Below are positions 21,991-34,370 of a DNA stretch of 64,000 bases, piece by piece. Position numbers and translations under genes: made by a program. Where the stretch lies: contig OY986435.1 in assembly GCA_963920525.1 (NCBI GenBank), forward strand, positions 223,436,399 to 223,500,398, given 5' to 3'. Below the pieces are notes generated by a model. The model did not search any database. It worked only from the letters and a program-made list of their open reading frames with translations, and was not told the DNA's origin. Numbering within the stretch: the first letter of the stretch is position 1; each line of letters starts with the position of its first letter. Source of the stretch: Dichetophora obliterata (Eukaryota; Arthropoda; Insecta; Diptera; Sciomyzidae).

Positions 21991-22384
21991 GCCGGAAAAA
22001 AGGTCTTCCAATCTGCATCAAAAAATTAAAATTTTTGCATTCGGATTGCATTTTTTTCAAATTTATTTTCACTAAAATTAAGAAAACTTAATTATTTCTA
22101 ATGCGGTCCTTCCTTTCAAGATATCGTTTTGAGTACTCGCATTGATTCCTAGTTAGAATTGCTTAAGTTGATATGTATTAAAAGTAAAATATTAATTATA
22201 AAATAAACACCCACTGAAAAAGCATCGTAAGAAATTTAAAAAAAAAATATAAAAGTAATGAAGTTATTTAAATTCTGAAAGTTTTTGTATGGTAATAAAA
22301 TAAAAAATGTCAAATATATGCATAAAAAATAGCGTTTTTTAACATTTACTATTTTTGATGCAGATTGGAAGATATTTTTCCGGC
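21991..22384. mobile_element. MITE with GCCGGAAAAA termini
   Basis: GCCGGAAAAAAGGTCTTCCA on the left and GCCGGAAAAATATCTTCCA read inward from the right, both continuing ATCTGCATCAAAAA. The TSD is unclear; TGACAG occurs near both ends. Confidence 0.75.
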
Positions 22385-24275
22385 CTGACAGTTAAATTTT
22401 TTGCAACTATTACACCAGCTAATATGGTTACAAAATAACTCGATTTTTAGAGGTTATTTCAAACCATTCCAGCTCACGGATGGCTATTGCTAGAGTCGAA
22501 ATATTTGGAGAATCATTATAACAAACCAAGGATTGTATTAAGCATTTGTGTCGAACAACATTTTTTTTCTATGTACCGTGAGGCACCTTAATACTGGGGC
22601 CACCTCTACACCCTATCACGCAGATTGATGGGCATCTGACTATCCCAGATCCTGTGAGCATGACGGAAAGTTATTTGCTCCCTTTTTGATTCGCCACTAC
22701 TTACCGTATTTCTGTTTAATTTTGTTCACCAAAAAAAAACGTTTTAAAAAAAATATATATTGCAATATTCTTCATGCATTTTCATTTCTAAAATCAATCC
22801 GAAAGTGCTAAGAAGTGCCTGCCCGACTTTCGTTGTGAGCCACTGTAAGATTAAAACAAATTTGCAATGTTTTAAGGCACTGTACAAATTTTTATAAAAT
22901 TTAATGAGACTTCAGTGATTTAAAAAGTCACTTTGTATAGGAGGTAAATTTCATACACAAAGTGCGTATTAAGGGTAAAAGTTTATTTGCAAATTTTGAG
23001 GTTATTAGATCAGTTTTTATGGAGTTAAAAGAGAATTACCGTTTTGGTACAGTCACTTTGTATGGGAGGTAGGCGTGGTTTTTATCCAATTTTGCTCATT
23101 TTCAAACTTGATCTTTATTTTTAAATAAAATGCTTATATATTGAAATTCGTTACAATAGCTCCAAAATTACGGCTGTCATCGTGATCACAGACAGACAGA
23201 CGGACAGGCAGAACGACGGACATGGCTTAATCGACTCAGGAGGTGATGCTGATCAAGAATATATATAGGTACTTTTCTATACCTGCCACGCTTCCTTCTC
23301 AGACAGACGGACAGACCGACATGACGAAATCGACTCAGGAGATGATGCTGATCACGAATATATATACTTTTCTATAACTGCCTATCAACGTTACAATCGG
23401 AGTGACAAAGTTAATATACCCCACACGCATTTTTATATGCGTGAAGGTATAAAAATTGGAATAAGTCTAAATAAAATTATAAACTCCCCCGAAATTTTTT
23501 TTTGGCTACGCTCCTGGTGTGTTGCATTCTTATGTCATTATTGTCATGGTCATATTATCGGTGATCAATTCTTAAATGGTGTAAACTTACATTGGAAAAT
23601 GTACATAGATCCAAATATTTTGCCGGAACAAATATTATTCGTATAAAATAACTTTCAACTCTGGCTTAAAGATAAATATGTATACCAAATATTTAAATAA
23701 ACAATGGGAATCATAATATTTGTTATTTGAGCATCGTTTTAATTAGCGTGAATTTCTTATATGTTTATGTACGTGAAACGTTTATCCAGATATTTTGTTT
23801 AATTTGAATTATTGTTTTATGCTCAAATTTATGTTTAAGCAGATTTTTCGTTAAAAGCTCTTGTACAAGAGCTATTTACAAAATTCCCATGAGCGCAGTC
23901 CACAAAAAATGTGTATTTACTTTTTACACTTAATGAAAAATAAATAAAGGTGCGATTAAAGCAGCCTTACTTGAGGCTGTATTATATGATATAGCTTCGG
24001 AAACGCAGACATAAGTGAATCAACAAAAATGCGAATGGTTTCCAAAATTACGAATTACCTAAAAATTTTGTTTTTTTTTTTAACTACGTCTAGCGACACA
24101 AGGCTTTGTCAAACCTTAGATATGTTTTAAATAAAGCAGAAAAAATTTGACATATTTCACCAAACTCGCGAACGGTTTTCGCAAAATCGTCAGGAATGAT
24201 CCATTTGAAACCTTATCATTTTATTTTTCGGTAGCATTTTAGTAGCAAGATATTTAATACAAAAGGTAGGTTCTG
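22385..24275. other. Repeat-derived interval with duplicated GACAGACGGACA motif
   Basis: At 23189-23270 and again at 23300-23370 there is a CAGACAGACGGACA block followed by ATCGACTCAGGAG, TGATGCTGATCA and GAATATATATA. I associate this sequence type with dispersed repeats in flies. AGCTCTTGTACAAGAGCT near 23856 is a perfect palindrome. No gene is seen; short frames lack motifs. Confidence 0.55.
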
Positions 24276-24277
24276 TA

Positions 24278-25440
24278 CACTCAAAGAAATATTCTTGGTA
24301 AAACTGATACATAACTTTTGTTAATCCCTAACAAAACCAAATTGTCCAATCAATTCAATTTGATCAATAATGCATTATTCTTTCATCAATTCAAAAGAAA
24401 ATTTATCGATTTGATTAAAAACAGCAACAAATTCAATGCGTTGTTTTGAAGAAATTGTTTTACTAGCTTGAAATATAAGTTTGTTAACTTGATTTAAGCA
24501 TGTTCACGCTGACAGACTCGTCAATCAATCGAAATAATATTTTAGAATTTTAATAAAAAATATTAACAAACTACTTTGTTGGCTTGATCAATAGATTTGT
24601 TATACTGAAGAAATAATTAATGTTATTGATAATCGACCGATTCAAGTGGATAAAATTTCAATTTTATAATGATAAAATGGATTATCAATTTCAAAAACCT
24701 TTAATAATGTCAACAGAAAGAAATGGTTGGTATTTCAGTGGCGTCATTTGCGTTTTTAAATCATGTACAAAATAAATTTAAGAAGATAAAATTCGGGAAA
24801 GCTTTAAAATACAGTGCAATATTTTAAGTGGAAGCTAACTTGTGTGTGGAAGCTAAGTGTGTACATGTGAGCTTGTGAAATAAATTTTTTTGTTTTCAAG
24901 TGAACCAATTTTACCATAATGCACCTTCGACATATGAGGGACGACAACATTTTTGGCTGAGTTTCTAAATGCATTTATCAATAGCGATGACTACAAATTG
25001 AGCTTCTTTTTCAATGAATACAGCATGGATAATATCAACGTTTGTGAATTCCATAATTATATTTATAAGAATGTTTATTATACATAAACTGTAATAAAAT
25101 CTTTTAATCAAAACAGCAAAGCATTTGAGTATTATTGATAAAAACCATGTTTTCAACAGAATAGAAAATTCAACAAACTATTTTTCATGTTGAAATATTC
25201 TGTATTCATATTGACAAAGTTTTTTATCAAATCAACAATAAAAACGCGATATTCGTGATAAAGGCTTATATCAAATTGAAACATCCATTTATCAAATAAA
25301 CAAAATAGATTTTTGTCAATATGATTGTAACTAATCACCTTTAATCTAATTGACAAGAGCTTCTGTTGACTGTATATTGACAAAAAATGTATCAACTATA
25401 CCTAGGTATTGGTCAATATGAACAAATATTTCTTTGAGTG
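24278..25440. mobile_element. Non-autonomous TIR element with TA TSD
   Basis: CACTCAAAGAAATATT on the left, and inverted AATATTTCTTTGAGTG on the right, with TA on both sides (24276-24277, 25441-25442). The interior is AT-rich with many CAATT/AATTG and TTGATCAAT blocks; no transposase frame. A TA TSD suggests the Tc1/mariner superfamily. Confidence 0.72.
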
Positions 25441-25775
25441 TAGATTTTGTGTTTCCAATTTATAAGCCACAAACATAGGATCTAGCACGCGACAATAAAT
25501 GGAAATCGTTTCCGACTGCATCTAAAAAAATGCTGAAATCTGCGAAACGCAACAAAAATTGTTTATGTGATTACATTTAAACTAAAATGGATTAAAATGG
25601 CTTCCTAGTAATAGTTGTCAGGTTGAAGACATTTATAATATGTCTCATGCATATTTTACGGCAATTTTGTAATCTATATACTAATACGCAAACACAAATC
25701 TTGGCCCCCTTTTTACGGAATTTTAGGCAACACATTCTAATGAAACTTATATAATTTGAAAGCTCTGGTTCATAG

Positions 25776-25908
25776 CATGGTAGAAGAATACAGGTAGATG
25801 CACCAGATGAGAGCACACTGCTGGAAATGTCAAAACGAAGCAGAACTTTTTATTTCTTTTCTTTTGTTTCCATTCGCCATACAGCTGAATTTGACAGATA
25901 TGGCCAAG
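25776..25908 (-). mobile_element. P-type MITE fragment
   Basis: Begins CATGGTAGAAGAATACAGG and, on the minus strand, contains TGTCAAATTCAGCTG, TGGCGAATGGAAA and CTTCGTTTTGACATTTCC. The same three blocks occur at 37858-37998. A related layout is in the MITE at 51869-52083. Its right end is decayed. Confidence 0.5.
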
Positions 25909-26529
25909 GCTCATTTATAAGGTTGTGGCCATAGAAATAAGAGATAAGGAAGTGGTGTTCTGAAATAAAAGTGCGGCATTTTTTTTTTTACTGGTGTATG
26001 TTCACACTAAAACTAATCATTCACTCAGGGCCGCATTCTCGCAGTTGTTGCGTACAACTAGGCCCAGTTTTTTGATAGGAATTGCATATTTAAAAAAGTG
26101 TTCCAATGATGTTTTTATTAGAACCAATTAATTTAATTTTTTTTATTTAAACAATTAAATATGGGCATTTCCGTCAAAAGGTCTACCACGACTGAAAAAT
26201 TAAATGTTACTTTAAATTCGTTAAAACCTCTATAATAGAGAAAAAAGTTTAAATTTGTATTGTGAGAGTACTGAGAGCTGATCTCTATTTGAATTTTTAA
26301 AAAATGGCAGCAAACATGATGAATGGCAACAAAAGTATAAATTTTATAAGTATAATAAATACTCGTATAATACAAAGTTTAATGAAATTTTTTTCAGTTT
26401 TGGATTGTAACGGTTCATAATTACACTTTACATGTTTTTCTAGTTCAATTAAATAAATAAAACTATAAAATATTTACACTTCTTTGAAGGAAAAAATTTG
26501 TCACATAACGTATATCACTTAACGTATCA

Positions 26530-27209
26530 TTATTGTTGTTGCAACCTGTTGCTTCATGAACTTTTTTGGCATTAAGCTTATATATAATTCTAAAAAAATT
26601 ATATTTTTTTAGAATTATCAAAAAAATATATTGTAATGAAAATATGCCATCATTAACTTTTCATGTAAACACTGGTGCGAGCCCGACCTACGAAAACAAG
26701 TATGTTATTATGTCTACACATAAAACAACTTTTTTCAAAAAAACCTTCTTCACGCCTTCTATGGTTTATACCAACGAACTGTTGGAGCCTAGATTGATTC
26801 GTGATAAAGAAGTAAACAAAGAGCACAACAAACAAGTCTTTGCAGAATCAATGCAGTCGCTTTTTTGAACCTTTGCTTTTGCAAAGTAGTAGAAAAACAT
26901 TGCTTTGAAAGGCGACATACAGCACATAATTCTGTTTTAATTTAACAGAAGGTGTTAGTATAAGCTTATCAAAGTGGATGGTACTGCAGAAGCCACAGAA
27001 GACTACTGATGAGTTGATGTAGCTATCAACGAAACAGCTGTCTAGTCTGCTTGGTGGTTTGTTCTGCAAAGAACTTATTGTTGTTGCAACCTGTTGCTTC
27101 ATGAACTTTTTGGCATTAAGCTTATATATAATTCTAAAAAAATTATATTTTTTTAGAATTATCAAAAAAATATATTGTAATGAAAATATGCCATCATTAA
27201 CTTTTCATG
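26530..27209. mobile_element. TRIM-like miniature LTR element with 5-bp TSD
   Basis: Two near-identical direct repeats, 26530-26665 and 27075-27209 (one T indel seen), flank about 409 bp. TATCA precedes the first (26525-26529) and follows the second (27210-27214). Seven bases after the first repeat is TGGTGCGAGCCCGACC, placed and shaped like a tRNA primer-binding site. Each terminal repeat has an AATTCTAAAAAAA...TTTTTTTAGAATT hairpin. The repeat ends are not TG...CA and no clear polypurine tract is visible, so a non-LTR duplication is not excluded. Confidence 0.65.
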
Positions 27210-27384
27210 TATCATACAAGGGTTTGTATAAAAATAATTAAAAAATATTTTTCAACTAAACAATTATAAACATGTAGCAATATTATTCCAGACTATATTA
27301 AAAAACTTTCATAAAAAACTCATGCACACTTCGCAGGTTTTTTTTCGTTTATATTGATGCAGGTAAAACCACTTCTATTTTATG

Positions 27385-27409
27385 TCTATTCTATTCTATT
27401 CTATTCTAT
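27385..27409 (+). repeat. (TATTC)n microsatellite
   Basis: Four to five tandem copies of CTATT. The neighbouring DNA to 28040 is AT-rich with no recognised gene. Confidence 0.9.
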
Positions 27410-28042
27410 GAGAGCCGAAATTTTGAAAACTCTTAGCTTTTACAACTTGTATAGTGCGCTTAGTAAACTATTGAAAAATCATATTAAGAAAACTGTAATT
27501 TTTCTTTTTTTTTCTACTCATTAAAGTCGTACGACTGTCACGTGCGTAGCTACGGAAATGCCCATATTCTATTTTTTTCATTTATGCCAAGATCATATCT
27601 ATTCAATAACTTTACAAAACAAAAGAAAACAAATTCATTAATACATACAATTAATCATAATAATAATAACATATATTCATATGAAATCAAATAGTCGTAA
27701 GTTACATTTTAAAAATTTTACAAGAGAAGCTAAATTCTTGCTAAATTTTAAAAAAGGGGCTTTTAGAACTTTGTTAATAAAAACGGAGCTTTTCGTTATA
27801 GGAGTGTAAAATTAGAAGTGTAAAAAAAGAACATGTATTTTAATACGGTGCATTATAATCAAACAAAATGTTTTTGATTTATTGACAATTTACGGCTTTT
27901 TTATTTCATATGATGATTTGTTTTAAAACTATGATGAGATACTACGATATTATAATGACCGGAAGACTTTGTATGATCTTCAAAAATATTTTCCCCAATA
28001 AGGGATTTTTGCGTATTAAATAATATTCTACTATAATATATT

Positions 28043-28689
28043 AGCTGCGTTTCGTTCGCTGCAAAATAATCCAGATTATTTTTTTTACATGCAAAGTAAA
28101 AACAAAAATAATAATCCTATAACAAATAAGATTATTTTTGCTATCCATATAAAATTGTGATATAGCCTTTAAAAATTTTGAAACACAGGTGCCGCACCTG
28201 TATATTTCTATGAACTGTCTTTTAATTTTTTGAATATTTTATTTGTTTGATACAATGACTATAAGGTAGCCATGACAGCTATCTATTTTCTCACGAGCTG
28301 CGACCATCGAATGTTAAACAATAGAAAACAAAACAAACCGCGTGTGTCACACACATTGGACGCATTCAGCGGAGCCAACAATTGCACTTAAATTATTTAT
28401 TTAATTGCATAATATTAATAATAAAATTAAATAATTTACACTTTTTTTGACGTTTAGAGTAAAACACATTCAGAGAAAAACATCGTTCACTAAGGTATCG
28501 CTACCATAACAGTTCACAACAGTTTTGAACGACACACGTTCTCATGACACCTAATAGTTATTGTATCATGATTGCTTGTTTGAGTTTAATTTTGATTGCA
28601 ACTGTAGTGCCCCCTACGAGTCGTTTTTCTTGTCGTTCCTTTGAGAAAATTTGTTATCGCGATTATATTAAGGCGAAAGGAACGCAGCT
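28043..28689. mobile_element. MITE family C, copy 1 (AGCTGCGTT ends)
   Basis: AGCTGCGTTTCGTTCGC on the left and, inverted, AGCTGCGTTCCTTTCGC on the right, with ATT on both sides (28040-28042, 28690-28692). A relative with AGCTGCGTTTTATTCG lies at 50834-51249. The part at 28465-28525 matches 12668-12738 in reverse. Confidence 0.7.
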
Positions 28690-29499
28690 ATTGTTTGCAA
28701 AATAGATTTGTTTTTATTTAACAACTTCGTTTGAACACGCAGTACCTTTCCATTTTATTTCTATGTCCAAGATGTGCGGAAATCTGAAAAAAAACACAAA
28801 TATCTTTTAATATTGATTTAATATACTGAAAGAAAGGGCGCCCTAAAACTGGGTGGCCCCTTCAAAAATAGAATGCGGCCTTGCAGTGTTCTTCGTGCTT
28901 TGACAGTTCTGATCGCTAAAAAACTGCGGGCTCTTTTTTGTGATTTTTCTAATATTTCTGAATAGAAATATATTAATTTACAATTGATATTCACTTTGTG
29001 AAAACCACTTTAATATAAATACCGTGATTTTTCTTTTAAAAACACACCGGTGTGGGCATCATTACATGTGAAAGGGAATCGCACTGTTCTTAAATTTTTG
29101 GCCATTTTCACAGCTGTGCACAATACAACGCATGTTTATAATACTGTTTAAAATGTATTTTGTATTATTTAACCCTTTTTAGTGATCACAGCCACTTATT
29201 AATTTTTTTAAAAATTTTTTGCAAGCACAGCGATTCTATTTGTTTTTTTCTATGAGCGACTCGAACTGTCAAAAAAACACATAAATAATGCCGCACTACA
29301 CGTACACTGTATGTGTGCGAAACACCATTTCCTTATTTTTTATTTCTATGGTTGTGGCACTTAAGAGCGAGCTCGGTCGAACTGTCAGAATGGATGAAAA
29401 GAAATGAAGAAAATAAATGCTTAGAACAAAGAAAAACACAGGAACAGTTCGAGCAAAGGCGGAAAAAGAGTGTACACAGAGCTAAAACAACCTTATAAA

Positions 29500-29800
29500 A
29501 TAGAAGAAAATCAATAAGATTTCTCTATGGTTTTCATCCAAGAAGATTGTCTTATTAAAACAATAGAGAAAATCTTACTAAACTATGAGCTATTTTTATT
29601 AGGCAAACCACATAATTTTAAGAAGAATCTTATTGTTTTTTATAAAAAAACTTTTAAAAACAATAAGAAAATGCAATCAAAACTTCTTGGTTTTTAAGAA
29701 GAAATCTTATAGATCTAATAAGATTTATTTTTAAAATTTAATAAGTACATCTTATTGATTTAATAGGATTTCTTTTTAAATTTTAATAAGGAAACATCTT
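29500..29800. repeat. Interspersed AATAAGATTT/AAATCTTATT motifs
   Basis: About ten copies of an (A)ATAAGATT or AATCTTATT block in both orientations. The pattern is partly palindromic; no boundary or gene. Confidence 0.5.
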
Positions 29801-29894
29801 TAAATCAAATTGTACGATGTATCACACCAAATTTTAAAATTCAAAATAGGAAGTAATATTTCTTGTAAATTAATTTTTTAACTAGTGCAGAGAC

Positions 29895-30773
29895 TATAAA
29901 TACTTATAGACATTGCATATGAAAGCTCCGGTACGAAATGAAAAATTTGCCCGTACAAGACAAGAGACCCGACGAGTAAATAACCTAGCGAGTAATCGCT
30001 TGCATGGATTTGTGTTGCTAGCACAACATGTATATGTTGCTTTAAGTTTTGTTTATGTTGCTAGAATTTATAAAAGACCAGCAATGATGCTGAAAACCAC
30101 TGCTTATACATATATTTTTTAGATTTCTGAGTAGAGCAGTCTGACTTTGTTTACATTTTTTTTGCTTGATTTGTTGTTGCTGCATTGGACTTCTTTTTTT
30201 GTTACGCTAGGATTTTTTTGTTCACGTTTTGGAAGCATTTCGTTGATCGTCAGATATAAATGATATTTTTGCGATTTTGTCTATCTGAAGCAAAGACGTT
30301 TTAGATAAATCGCTATATCTTTTTTATTTCTGATCGGATTCAAATGCTCCAAAGGGCAAAACTTTAGAAAATTTATCAATCTTCTAAATGACATTAAAAT
30401 TAAATTTTAACAAAATTAAATCAATTATTTATTAATTATTCTTACCTTTATCGGATTCGTTATTTACTATTTTTACCTTTATCCATTCAAATAATATCAA
30501 AATTAAATTTTAACAAAATTAATCCAATTATTTATTAACTATTTTAAATAGATTTAAAACAAAAACTCCAATAATAACTTTTAATTTAATTTTTTTTTTT
30601 TTTTGAAGAAAAGACCATGCATTTTATTTTCTTGTTTTATTTATTTAGAATTAAATTATGATTTGGCTAATTTGTCTAATTTGACTAGTATTCTATTGCC
30701 ACGCAGGACAATCGGCAGCTACACAAATTGCCTTGTTGCTTTGCCTATTTTGTAGCATCTTCCAATTGGAGAC
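29895..30773 (+). repeat. Long terminal inverted repeat, left arm
   Basis: About 879 bp, matched by 34371-35248 in inverse orientation. It includes a poly-T tract near 30590 and the block CTAATTTGTCTAATTTGACT near the inner end. Confidence 0.93.
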
Positions 30774-31332
30774 ATTGCTACAAGCGGTATTTCTAGCTCC
30801 GTAGTTTGTATGAAATTAAAAGTATAAGAAATAAAAGTTAGTATTAATAAGATTACAATATATTGCAAAATATTGATTTTGTTTGAATATGAAACGATTT
30901 TAAACTCCTTAGTATTTAAGTATTTATTTTTTTATTGTTTATTTGTTTTATTTGTTTTATTGTTTTTATTGTTTTGTTATATCATGCATTAAACTTGTCG
31001 CGGCCAAGGATGCATACTAAAGAGTGTTGTGCAGACTTTGATGAAATTCGTTAGAATTTTTTTGACAAATTCCAGTTTTAAGTATATATGCAATTGTAAA
31101 GTTTTATTTCGTTCTCTTTACGTCTAAGTGCGATCGAGAAAGCGTCTTTTTGTGACTTGCGATTTTTAGTGTTTTTCAGTGTTTTCAAGTGTTTTTTCAA
31201 AAATAATATATTTTTGTTTTCAACTTGTGTTTGCTAAACTGTGACTCTATTTGTTGTTTTTAAATTGTACCCATCTGTTTTTTTCAAAACAAACCCCTGA
31301 CTTTTTGTACCAAAAAAAACAATAAAGCCAAC

Positions 31333-33633
31333 ATGTCAGATTGCATGTGTGTGGTTAGAGAGTGCCAAGGTATACCTAGTATATTTACGGAAAAAGTGCG
31401 ATTGTTTCGGTTCCCAACTGATTCAGTTTTATTGAAAAAATGGTGCGCGAATTTAAAAATCGTACATGAAGGCTACCTTAATTCAAAAAGCAGAGTATGC
31501 AGTCGTCATTTCGATGCGTCTTGTATTGGAAATATGCGTTTAAAACATGGTTCGATTCCCACCATGAATCTTGGTAAGTAAAATATACAAGTTAAATACA
31601 GTATTTTAATATAATTTATTTCATGAAGTATTTTAAAGTTATTTAAGAGGTGAAATTTTTATAGAATGTGTTGTGTTAAGGGCCCATGAATGTTTTTAAG
31701 CGAAAAAACCCTGTGTTTAAAGTTTTATTTTATGTAATTTTTTAAAATAATAATTAGGGTATACACTTCACTTCGTAATTTTACGAAATCGGAATTTTAC
31801 GAAAATTTCAGTGCTATTGTTGGTGTTCTGGTTTTCCGAAGATTGCTTAAATTTAATCATCTAATGAGTTGAGGAACGGTCTTCTACAATAAAATTTCAT
31901 ATAATTTAGTCTTTTCACTGATTTTCGGCATTTTTCACAATTAAACGGTAACAACAAAGGTTTCAATAAATTTACATTTTGCGAGTTGTCAGTTTGACAA
32001 ATGTTTCGGAAAAAATTGAAAAGCAGGCGCTCACTTCAACTCGTCGTAAATGTGCGATTTCGGAGAATTTGTGAGCTTGTGGAAAGAAAATATTATTTAA
32101 TTAAGCAGGAATCCGTAGTAGAGCTTGTTCATCTAAAATTTAAAAGAAATTATTTTAGGTTTGCAGAAACTATTTGAGTTTTTAATCTAAGATTTTAGAA
32201 AAATGTTGTTGTTAACTAAAATGGTAGTTGAAACACCGTTTTTTGACTAAAAGCAATTTGTCGAAATATAAAAATACTAAAAAAAATTCTTTCATTCATT
32301 TCACAATTTAAAGGTCACAACGACGAAAACATATATTTGCCGTTTTTAAAGTGTACGCTTTATGAACGCGTACGAAGTTGTGCTGTTGCTGCATGTGGCA
32401 ACGACTCCCGAGACGGCGTATTGTATTCGTTCCCAGACTGTCCAAGTCGTCGCCAAGCTTGGCTCGAGGCTTGCAGTTTGGAAGATCAGGCACGAAAACA
32501 AATGCATATTTGTGGAAAGCATTTCAAGCCAGGAGATGTTACATCGAATAGGCTTAAGGAGACTGCATTTCCTATATATGCAATAAATGAAGCTATTGAG
32601 CCTTTCATTGACAATGAAAACATTTTCGAAGACGTTCTACAAGAGCGCCAAGAAAATGTATGCAAGAAATGCTATAATTTCTGCATGCTTAGCGCTTCCC
32701 ACCGAAAAAAATACATAGCGCTGCAGAAAGAAATGGAAAATAAAGATGTTTCCAATGCAAAAACTCAAGAAGAGCTCTTGAATAAAATCAAGTCACTTGA
32801 GCTGCAATTAAAAAATTTGCAAGAATCTGTGACAAACCAAAGCAAAACAATTGCTTCCGAATCATCTTATGCGGATATATTTGCGAGAGTGATTTTAAAT
32901 ACTCGAAGAGTAAAAGAATACTCAAATGAAGAACGCGAAATTTGCCAGTCCATAAACTATTATTCTTCCAAAGCCTATAGGTTCCTAAAAAATTGCCTGC
33001 ACTTTAATCTCCCAAACACTGCCACACTTTGGAGATGGCGGCCAATTAAAGTAGTCATACCAGGCATAAGTTATGAAATGGAGGAGAATTTCAAAAAACT
33101 AGCTGCAAGCATGAGCGAGCAATCACGAAACTGTGTTCTAATGTTCGACGAAGTCCTCTTCCGAAAAGAGCTGGAATATAATGACAGAGCAGACCAAATA
33201 GATGGTTTCGTCGACTTAGGAGATGGTCAACGCACACAACTACTTGCCACAAAACTCCAGACTTTTATGGTGAAGGGTTTAATGGATAATTGGAAGTACG
33301 TGCATAGCTTCTATTGCACAGCCAAAGGAATGGAAGGTACGTTCTTCCTGTATTGGCGTTAATTCTTATATTAAATTGAATTGAACCGAATTTAAAAAAC
33401 GTATAATAAAGTCCTGTATTGCACACTCAAATCTTGCAACTCCAGAGTGGTTTGATGAAAATGGGAGTTGCTTTGAGCACAGGCAAATCATCCTAGATTT
33501 TCTTATAACTGTTTTAATTCGAAAGAATTCGAAATGGTTAAAAGAAAATCTAGCGTCCGAAGAGTTAAAAAAAAATCCATCCGATCCAGAGAAAAGCAAG
33601 GTAAGGCCAATGCAAAAATGCAAAGGCTTCTAA
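31333..33633 (+). pseudogene. THAP-domain P-element-like transposase, internally deleted
   Basis: Exon 1 (31333-31573) starts at ATG and encodes a THAP zinc finger: C-x4-C, a FPTD motif, Trp, RVCSRHF and SIPTMNL. It ends at a GTAAGT donor. Exon 2 (32314-33336) follows an AAG acceptor in matching phase and carries a second THAP finger (CAVAAC, SFPDCP, ICGKHF, RLKETAFPIY). It continues with a coiled coil (LLNKIKSLELQLKNLQ) and the P-transposase RNase-H-like start (LMFDEVLFRKELEY, IDGFVDLG). A GTACGT donor follows. A C-terminal piece (33384-33633; EWFDENGSCFEHRQ, RKNSKWLKENLAS) resembles P/THAP9 C-termini. Much of the catalytic and GTP-binding core between is missing. In the family, THAP binds the TIRs and the protein cuts with 8-bp TSDs. 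Confidence 0.85.
31574..32313 (+). other. Predicted intron of the THAP transposase gene
   Basis: Bounded by GTAAGT and ...TTTAAAG. Removing it joins CTT-G to GT-CAC and keeps the frame between the two THAP domains. It contains TACGAAA-type short inverted motifs but no gene. Confidence 0.7.
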
Positions 33634-33639
33634 ATGCAT

Positions 33640-33850
33640 AAGCAGTCCGTTTGTCCGTCTGAAAGTCTGTCTGAAAATCTGTCTGAAAGTCTGTCTGTCA
33701 ATTCGTCGTTTTGGATTTTTTAAAATAATCCGATTGTCACTTCGTCTGTTTCTCCATATCCCTTTTTGTCTGTCAGTCTGTTAGTATGTATGTGTAAATG
33801 TTAGACCGTCTGTCCGAAGTCCATAAGTCCGTCTGATTGATTGCCCGACC
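33640..33850 (+). repeat. GTCTGTCTGAAA simple repeat
   Basis: Four near-tandem units at 33646-33702, then scattered GTCTG/GTCCG blocks to about 33840. The following DNA to 34370 is AT-rich with no gene. Confidence 0.8.
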
Positions 33851-34370
33851 TTTCAGTACTGTGCAACTCTAAACTGAATGCACCTCATATTGCTAAAAAT
33901 AAGTGCACCTCATTCAGCAATGTTTTCCCTCATGCTTTTGTAAATATTTTTGTTTTTGAATGGCATTTCCTTAAAACTTAAATACATTTGAATTAATTGA
34001 AATTTAAAAGCAAATGAGAAATCTTAAAAAATTTCGATTATTTTGTAATTTTTAAATTTTCGAAGGAAAAGGAAAAAAATTTAAAAATTGAATTTATTAA
34101 GCAAATTTTAAATTTATCACAAAAAACTTCAAAACTTATTTTATAATAATTCATGTTTAAATTAACAATATAACTTAATAAAGTTAACAATATAACTTAT
34201 AATTTCAGTTGTTTTGGTTTTCATATATGTATTCCTTTTTAACTATTTAATACAAAAATTAGAGCTTAAAATTTGTTATTAAGCCTACATCATGCCTTAA
34301 AAAAAAATAATAATATTAAATTGATAATATAAATGTGCCGAATCGCAATTTAATCAAAATTAAAAAATAA

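Larger units (their letters stand above)
25930..29350. mobile_element. 3.4-kb P-type non-autonomous element, exact 8-bp TSD
   Basis: Ends CATAGAAATAAGAGATAAGG and, inverted, CATAGAAATAAAAAATAAGG. The TIR extends through GAARTGGTGTT, with a subterminal AGTGCGGCATT also inverted. GTTGTGGC flanks both sides (25922-25929, 29351-29358). A CAT(A/G) terminus with an 8-bp TSD fits the P superfamily, but no transposase frame remains. A miniature LTR-type element (26530-27209) and a MITE (28043-28689) are nested inside. Confidence 0.88.

Noticed and set aside
29913..30122. 69-codon frame with a near-identical minus-strand copy at 35021-35230
   Set aside because: Both lie in the inverted arms of one element; the match is explained by DNA duplication and no domain is seen.
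31333..33633. Host THAP gene (for example a transcription factor)
   Set aside because: The P-transposase coiled coil, RNase-H start and flanking long inverted repeats fit a mobile element better.
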